This document shows positions 3,949 through 7,869 of a stretch of DNA of 7,869 bases, piece by piece. The notes under the pieces were generated by a model that searched no databases, was not told where the DNA came from, and saw nothing but the letters and a program-made list of their open reading frames with translations. The DNA lies in NCBI GenBank assembly GCA_003562145.1, contig PWWA01000086.1:1-7869 (forward strand), given 5' to 3'. Each line of letters opens with the position of its first letter. The stretch's first letter is position 1. Position numbers and translations under genes: made by a program. Source of the DNA: Candidatus Woesearchaeota archaeon. Its GTDB lineage: Archaea; Nanobdellota; Nanobdellia; Woesearchaeales; 21-14-0-10-32-9.

Positions 3949-5745
3949 ATGGTTAGATATGAGACTCTTGCTGTTTTAGCTGTTTTTATTCTCTCCCTGG
4001 CGCAGATGTACGCTGTTATAGTTTCCACTGAAGATTTGGCTACGAGTCCGTTAGTCCATGCAAAGGCTGCGAGTTCCGATGGCTCTGCTTCTCTTTGCGT
4101 TAATCGGCGCACTACGATTAATTTAAGCGATTGTCTCACCTCTATAAACCAGTCCACAGAAGTTCTTAACTACACCCATATTTGCTTTATAGAGGGTGTT
4201 CACCCGGCGAATCATTCAATTTTATTCTTTGCAGAATCAGTTAATCACCCAGGCCTTAATTTGTCTGTCACTGAGTCCGGGATTATGACTATCTGGGCTG
4301 ACCAGTCCGGTGTAGGCAATCACTCAGTCAGGATTTATGCTGAAGACATCTTCCAGTGCCCTTTCCTCAACGAGAAATCTTTTGAATTTGAAATATTGGA
4401 CATAAATGACCCTCCTTTTCTCTCTGCTAACATACCGAGCTTTAACATACCTGTGAATGTAGAGATAGCGGCTCTTAATTTGAACGATTATTTCGATGAC
4501 CCTGATAATGATCCTTTGTACTACCAGGCCATGGGTGCCTCTAACTTCGAGGTGAGGATAAGGCAGGATTCGCTTGTGTCTTTCTTTGTTACTGATGATT
4601 TCTGCGGGGTCGAAACCATTTATTTTACGGCTACAGATATTACTGACTTGCCTCCGCATAACTACACCGTTGATTCCAACATGGTTTCTTTAAACGCGGT
4701 ATGCCCTACGCCTCCTGAAACCCCTGTGACTGGCGGTGCTCCCACTCCGCCTTCTCGTTGTACTCCTGAATGGAAATGTGAGCGGTGGAGCAGGTGTTAT
4801 CCTAATGAGACGCAGTACAGGCGTTGCATTGATATGAATGGGTGTGACCCTCTTAATCTCGAAAAGATTTTTTGGCAGGAATGCGAGTATATACCTGATC
4901 CTGAGCCGGACGAGGATGAGCTTGTTGTTGAGGAAGAGGAAGAGGAGGTGGAAGTGTTTGTTCCTGAGAGGGAGAGGCCTGTACTTGTAGATGAGGTTTC
5001 GCGTGGCTTCGTAGGGGCGATTATGGTTGTGCTGATAAGTCTTGCTGTGTTATTATTTATCTATGTTCTTTTCAGGAAGGAGATTCTTGGTGCTTATGCC
5101 AGGCTTAGCTGGTGGCTTACTAGGAAGGCGCGCAAAGAGTATCTTTTGTCTGATGATGAGAAGGAAGAATTGCTTGGCTTGGTATCTGATGCGGAGCGGT
5201 CTTTGTCTTTGGATACTTCTTCCTCTGAGTTTAAGAGTTCCTCGAAGGTTGTGAGGGATGTGGCTGCTGCCCAGAGGGTTTACTTGATGTATGTTTTTGA
5301 TGTTCGCTATGAGTTTACAGATAGGGATGTGGAGCGTGTCTCTGAGAAAAAAATTGTTCATGATTCTCTTAGGAATGTTCTCAAGTCTCTTTTTAAGAAG
5401 CTTTCTTATCTGGAGAGGAGCAAAGTTTTTATTTCCAGGCGTCATGTTTCTTTGCTCATCGAGGAATTGCGCCAGCTCGTTCTGAATACTAGCAAGTATG
5501 ATAAGGATGACTATGCTTTTGTTGTTAAGGAAACTCCTGTTGTAGGAAGCCCGTTGGATAAGTGTGTGGCTTTGCTCTATAATGCTATGATTGCTTTGCA
5601 GTTCCGGGAGTATGCTGCGGCTGAGGAGAAGTATATTTCTTTGCTTAAGTTTTATGAGGAGTTGCCTGAGGAGAAGAAATCCTTGGTTTATGATGATGTT
5701 TCCAGGCTTTACCATAATATTAAGTACGTTATTTCTTGGGCTTAG
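3949..5745 (+). CDS. Single-pass surface protein with cadherin-like and TSP1-like ectodomain and helical cytoplasmic domain, 598 aa
   Basis: Residues 1-22 are a signal peptide or N-terminal anchor. A first cadherin-like region (about 45-156) ends in the calcium-site-like motif DINDPP (151-156). A second (about 157-250) contains LNDYFDDPDNDPLYY. Residues 266-314 resemble a thrombospondin type 1 repeat, with six cysteines (271, 277, 283, 293, 299, 312) and the Trp-rich core EWKCERWSRC followed by Arg-Arg-Cys. An acidic stalk (315-348, with a seven-Glu run) leads to a membrane helix at about 353-375. The C-terminal 220 residues are charged, predicted helical and cytoplasmic. Their last 60 residues (REYAAAEEKYISLLKFYEEL) look like a TPR-type helical pair. 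The layout suggests extracellular calcium-dependent adhesion or recognition linked to a cytoplasmic protein-binding platform (inference). It has its own leaderless promoter, and its codons end in T far more than those of the downstream operon. Confidence 0.88.
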   Translation: MVRYETLAVLAVFILSLAQMYAVIVSTEDLATSPLVHAKAASSDGSASLCVNRRTTINLSDCLTSINQSTEVLNYTHICFIEGVHPANHSILFFAESVNHPGLNLSVTESGIMTIWADQSGVGNHSVRIYAEDIFQCPFLNEKSFEFEILDINDPPFLSANIPSFNIPVNVEIAALNLNDYFDDPDNDPLYYQAMGASNFEVRIRQDSLVSFFVTDDFCGVETIYFTATDITDLPPHNYTVDSNMVSLNAVCPTPPETPVTGGAPTPPSRCTPEWKCERWSRCYPNETQYRRCIDMNGCDPLNLEKIFWQECEYIPDPEPDEDELVVEEEEEEVEVFVPERERPVLVDEVSRGFVGAIMVVLISLAVLLFIYVLFRKEILGAYARLSWWLTRKARKEYLLSDDEKEELLGLVSDAERSLSLDTSSSEFKSSSKVVRDVAAAQRVYLMYVFDVRYEFTDRDVERVSEKKIVHDSLRNVLKSLFKKLSYLERSKVFISRRHVSLLIEELRQLVLNTSKYDKDDYAFVVKETPVVGSPLDKCVALLYNAMIALQFREYAAAEEKYISLLKFYEELPEEKKSLVYDDVSRLYHNIKYVISWA

Positions 5746-5754
5746 CCTTGCTTC

Positions 5755-5759
5755 TTTTT
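5755..5759 (+). terminator. Weak T-rich terminator after the 3949 gene
   Basis: TTTTT within GCTTCTTTTTAG lies 10 bp past the stop codon. It is short compared with the other T-runs here, so the termination call is tentative. Confidence 0.35.
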
Positions 5760-5766
5760 AGAAAGA

Positions 5767-5774
5767 TTTATATA
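5767..5774 (+). promoter_or_regulatory. TATA box upstream of the ribbon-helix-helix operon
   Basis: TTTATATA followed by CA, preceded by AGAAAGA. Unlike the other boxes it has no ATG 31-35 nt downstream; the first reading frame starts at 5878. This gives either a leader of about 80 nt or initiation from one of the two TTTAAATA matches at 5790 and 5804. Confidence 0.55.
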
Positions 5775-5786
5775 CAGGGAACTAAA

Positions 5787-5812
5787 TTATTTAAATACTC
5801 AAATTTAAATAA
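5787..5812. promoter_or_regulatory. 10-bp inverted repeat, candidate operator over alternative TATA boxes
   Basis: TTATTTAAAT (5787-5796) and ATTTAAATAA (5803-5812) are perfect reverse complements separated by ACTCAA. Each arm contains a TTTAAATA-type TATA match. Ribbon-helix-helix proteins bind symmetrical sites and commonly repress their own operons, and two such proteins are encoded just downstream, so this is a natural operator candidate. The stretch is very AT-rich, so chance symmetry is possible. A separate 10-bp direct repeat, AACTAAATTA, flanks this area at 5780-5789 and 5843-5852. Confidence 0.4.
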
Positions 5813-5866
5813 AATAATTAACTTATTAAAATTATAATACTTAACTAAATTAACAAAGTTATTTTT

Positions 5867-5870
5867 GGTG
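5867..5870 (+). promoter_or_regulatory. Shine-Dalgarno GGTG deciding the TTG start at 5878
   Basis: GGTG matches the 3' part of the archaeal anti-Shine-Dalgarno complement (GGAGGTGAT) and lies 7 nt before the TTG at 5878. No ATG occurs in frame between the upstream stop and the conserved N-terminal strand, so this site supports the TTG start. Confidence 0.5.
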
Positions 5871-5877
5871 TGGGAAA

Positions 5878-5994
5878 TTGTCAAAAAATATAAACATAGA
5901 AATCCCGGACGAAATACACAAAAAGATAAAGATTCTCGCAGTAAAAGAAGACAAAACACTAAAACAAAAAATAATAGACCTGCTAAAAGAATAA
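5878..5994 (+). CDS. Ribbon-helix-helix DNA-binding protein, 38 aa (first of tandem pair)
   Basis: The predicted protein begins SKNINIEIPDE and continues HKKIKILAVKEDKTLKQKII. This is a minimal ribbon-helix-helix (MetJ/Arc/CopG-like) unit: a beta strand at about 4-8 (NINIEI), helix 1 at about 10-24, a turn at DKT, and helix 2 at about 27-38. Such proteins dimerise through the paired strands, which sit in the DNA major groove; the alternating polar residues of the strand (Asn, Asn, Glu) would read bases. The start is a TTG behind a GGTG Shine-Dalgarno; an in-frame stop lies at 5851-5853 and no ATG is available. The following paralogue starts 4 bp after its stop. It could be an autoregulator or an antitoxin, but no toxin-like gene is adjacent; the operon leads instead into a surface protein. 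Confidence 0.75.
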   Translation: MSKNINIEIPDEIHKKIKILAVKEDKTLKQKIIDLLKE

Positions 5995-5998
5995 AAAA

Positions 5999-6127
5999 AT
6001 GGCCAACATAAACATACAAATCCCGGATGAACTCCACAAAAAACTCAAACTAGAAGCAATAAAAACAGACATAACACTCAAAGAACTCATAATACGAAAA
6101 ATAAAAGAAAAAACAGCCAGTAAATAA
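5999..6127 (+). CDS. Ribbon-helix-helix DNA-binding protein, 42 aa (second of tandem pair)
   Basis: It begins MANINIQIPDEL and continues HKKLKLEAIKTDITLKELII, ending in a lysine-rich tail KIKEKTASK. It aligns without gaps to the 38-aa protein just upstream: strand NINI.IPDE, helix HKK.K..A.K.D, turn, TLK...II. About half of the aligned residues are identical. Together they could form homodimers or a heterodimer. The ATG is 4 bp after the previous stop and has no Shine-Dalgarno site, so it probably depends on termination-reinitiation. Its own stop is 2 bp before the ATG of the large surface protein at 6130, so all three genes form one tightly packed operon. Codon use is strongly A-ending (AAA, ATA, ACA), as in the large gene and unlike the 3949 gene. 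Confidence 0.8.
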   Translation: MANINIQIPDELHKKLKLEAIKTDITLKELIIRKIKEKTASK

Positions 6128-6129
6128 AA

Positions 6130-7869
6130 ATGATAAAAAACAAATACGGAATCATAATAATATGCGCAATCGCAACCTTGCTGATAGCAACAACAGCAAC
6201 CGCGCTAAGCTTCAACGAAAACCCCTCCATAAACAACAACGAAAAACCATACCTAACAAACCAAAGCCTGGAATGCTCATGGAGCGCAGAAGGAGAAACA
6301 AGCCACAACATAACCTGGTACTTATCAGAAGGCAGCACCGAACCCTTTAACGCCAAGCCCGACGCAACATCAACAACTATCCCCAGCCACGAAGTTTATA
6401 GGGGGCATAGGTGGATATGCGAAGTAAGCATACACAACAACACAGACACAATAACCCTTAACTCATCAATCGCAAACATAGCGCCGTGGCTCGCATTCCC
6501 AAACAATACAATGGTGCCCGAATCATACAACATAACAGAAGACATACAATATACTTTTTTCGTAAAATCCGCAGACCCAACACTATCACAAGTAACATAC
6601 AGCATATCAGACCAAAGCCCAACAGGCTTATGCACAATAAACGAAAACACAGGAGAAGTCACCTGCACAGCTCTTCACGTCCACGTAGCCGGAACAACCA
6701 ATCCAGCACCAGAATCCATAACAGGCTTCAGCATGATTATACGCGAAGTAACAGGGCTTGAATCCTTCGGCTCATACACAAACCTGACACTTATACCTGT
6801 AAACGACCAAGCCGAATTCGACTCTGTACCCGGAAACCAAGTAATAGACGCCCTTGAGCCCTGGTGGGCAATCGTTGAAGGCGTAGACGAAGAAACAGAC
6901 TACCCGCTAAACTTCACAATAGCATCAGACCTCCCACTAATAATAACCAATCTAAGCGCCACCACCGCTAACATATCCTTCGACTTGCCGGACAGCACGC
7001 CAACAAACGACCTCGCAGGAACATACAACATAACACTAAACGTCACGGACAGCTACGGCTGGAACGCAACAAGGCCTCCAACACAAACAACGTTCCAGCT
7101 AGAAATAGCAAAAGCCAACCTGCCACCCGAACTAACAACAAACTTCACAGAAATCGAAAATATGAACTGGGCGCAGAACAATTCCCTTGAGCTAATAATA
7201 GAAGCCACGGACCCAGACGAAAATGACACGCTGTTCTTCGATATAAGGAATCCTGAAGGTGAATACTCCTGCCCTGTGCATCTACTAGAATCCCAAGTAT
7301 TCCCATGGAACATCACCACCATCAATAACTCAGCTTCCAACGGCACAGCACTCATAAATATATCTAATCTCACAAATGACCACGTCGCTTGCAGGTACGT
7401 AAACATAACAGTAGAAGACCAAGAAGGCGCAACCGCAAGCCAAGTAGTATTCCTGAACATAACAAACATAAACGACCCGCCAACCATACATGAAATAAGC
7501 ATTGACGGCAACATATCAAGCCAATACGCAGTGCTATACGCAGAATACAAGTACCAGGTAAACGCAACAGACCCAGACCAATTAACATATGACGCAAACA
7601 ACACAGGAATACTATCCTATTACTCTAACGATACAAGGTTCCCTGTGAACGAAACAACAGGCTTGATGAACTTCACGCTCGAAAACTCTTCATACATAGG
7701 GATATGGGATGTCCTAATAACAGTAATCGACAACGGCAGCCCCCCTCTCAACGATACAAGGGTTATGACAATAGACGTGCAGGGAAACAACCCACCTATA
7801 CTTACTATTTACGAGAACAACGCAGAATTCTTCCAAAACGACGAAATAATACTTAATTTCTCCGGGCTG
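6130..7869 (+). CDS. Large secreted Ig/cadherin-like surface protein, 3'-truncated by window edge (580 aa seen)
   Basis: The frame is open for 580 codons to the last base of the window, so the true C-terminus is unknown. Residues 1-25 are a signal peptide (MIKNKYG, then a hydrophobic core, ATA). Residues 26-112 look like an Ig domain: Cys49 in LECSW, Trp63 in NITWYL and Cys97 in WICEV are placed as the B, C and F strands of an Ig fold. Repeated beta domains follow, with INENTGEVTC (170-179), ATDPDENDTLFF (359-370), NINDPP (446-451), NATDPDQLTY (478-487) and NNPP (553-556). These are cadherin- or dystroglycan-like calcium-site motifs. Roughly 30 N-X-S/T sequons indicate dense N-glycosylation. 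It is the third gene of the ribbon-helix-helix operon (2-bp gap). Probably an adhesin or S-layer-associated protein; the anchoring mode cannot be seen. Confidence 0.88.
   Translation, partial: MIKNKYGIIIICAIATLLIATTATALSFNENPSINNNEKPYLTNQSLECSWSAEGETSHNITWYLSEGSTEPFNAKPDATSTTIPSHEVYRGHRWICEVSIHNNTDTITLNSSIANIAPWLAFPNNTMVPESYNITEDIQYTFFVKSADPTLSQVTYSISDQSPTGLCTINENTGEVTCTALHVHVAGTTNPAPESITGFSMIIREVTGLESFGSYTNLTLIPVNDQAEFDSVPGNQVIDALEPWWAIVEGVDEETDYPLNFTIASDLPLIITNLSATTANISFDLPDSTPTNDLAGTYNITLNVTDSYGWNATRPPTQTTFQLEIAKANLPPELTTNFTEIENMNWAQNNSLELIIEATDPDENDTLFFDIRNPEGEYSCPVHLLESQVFPWNITTINNSASNGTALINISNLTNDHVACRYVNITVEDQEGATASQVVFLNITNINDPPTIHEISIDGNISSQYAVLYAEYKYQVNATDPDQLTYDANNTGILSYYSNDTRFPVNETTGLMNFTLENSSYIGIWDVLITVIDNGSPPLNDTRVMTIDVQGNNPPILTIYENNAEFFQNDEIILNFSGL

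Noticed and set aside
5053..5715. 220-aa open frame on the minus strand
   Set aside because: It lies entirely inside the 3949 gene on the opposite strand. It is open because the sense strand uses a biased codon set, and its translation lacks domain structure, a promoter or a plausible start context.
5781..5860. Replication origin or CRISPR leader in the AT-rich spacer
   Set aside because: The stretch is AT-rich with one inverted and one direct repeat, but has no ORB-like motifs, no regular repeat-spacer pattern and no cdc6/orc1 or cas gene nearby.
5768..6037. 89-aa hydrophobic frame on the minus strand resembling a membrane protein
   Set aside because: It covers the promoter region and the two RHH genes. 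Its Phe/Leu-rich look is just the complement of lysine-rich AAA/GAA codons. The plus-strand RHH pair is supported by mutual homology.
5878..6127. Toxin-antitoxin module
   Set aside because: Two RHH proteins could be antitoxins, but neither neighbour resembles a RelE, VapC, HicA or MazF toxin. The next gene is a large exported protein.
7053..7604. 183-aa open frame on the minus strand
   Set aside because: It is antisense to the large surface gene, whose frame is uninterrupted and carries clear signal-peptide, Ig and cadherin-like motifs. The A/C-biased sense codons leave few antisense stops.

Overview
The window looks like chromosomal DNA of an archaeon, most likely a DPANN lineage such as Woesearchaeales or Pacearchaeota. 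The evidence is repeated archaeal TATA boxes (TTTATATAC, TTTAAATA, CTTAAAAA) placed 31-35 nt upstream of ATG starts with almost no Shine-Dalgarno sites, oligo-T terminators, a tRNA-Ile(GAU) with its own TATA box, and a run of secreted or membrane-anchored proteins rich in N-glycosylation sequons, cadherin-like and thrombospondin-like domains. The lineage call is inference from protein style, because no phylogenetic marker gene is present.

Layout. Positions 1-56 (minus) hold the 5' part of tRNA-Ile. Positions 57-365 are non-coding. They contain the tRNA promoter, a 124-bp inverted-repeat element with near-perfect 9-bp flanking direct repeats (109-232), a 12-T run (292-303) and the promoter of the first gene. 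A small membrane protein (366-611) and a 216-aa anchored surface protein (641-1291) form a short operon. A 392-aa signal-peptide protein with three beta-sandwich regions and a C-terminal membrane anchor (1365-2543) follows. Next is a 221-aa paralogue of the 216-aa protein (2624-3289), with a 12-codon reading frame overlapping its start. After it come a 187-aa type II anchored beta-domain protein (3340-3903) and a 598-aa single-pass protein with cadherin-like and TSP1-like ectodomains and a helical cytoplasmic half (3949-5745).

After an AT-rich regulatory stretch (5746-5877) there is a second, differently biased operon. It has two tandem paralogous ribbon-helix-helix proteins (38 and 42 aa), then a large, heavily sequon-bearing Ig/cadherin-like surface protein that is open from 6130 to the window edge. 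The coding strand changes sharply here from T-rich codons to A-rich codons.

Working model (inference): the first block is a cell-surface module of small N-terminally anchored subunits (366, 641, 2624, 3340) and larger single-pass proteins (1365, 3949). Most of these have private leaderless promoters. The second block is a surface-adhesin operon that carries its own pair of small DNA-binding proteins. No function has been demonstrated for any of them from the sequence alone.
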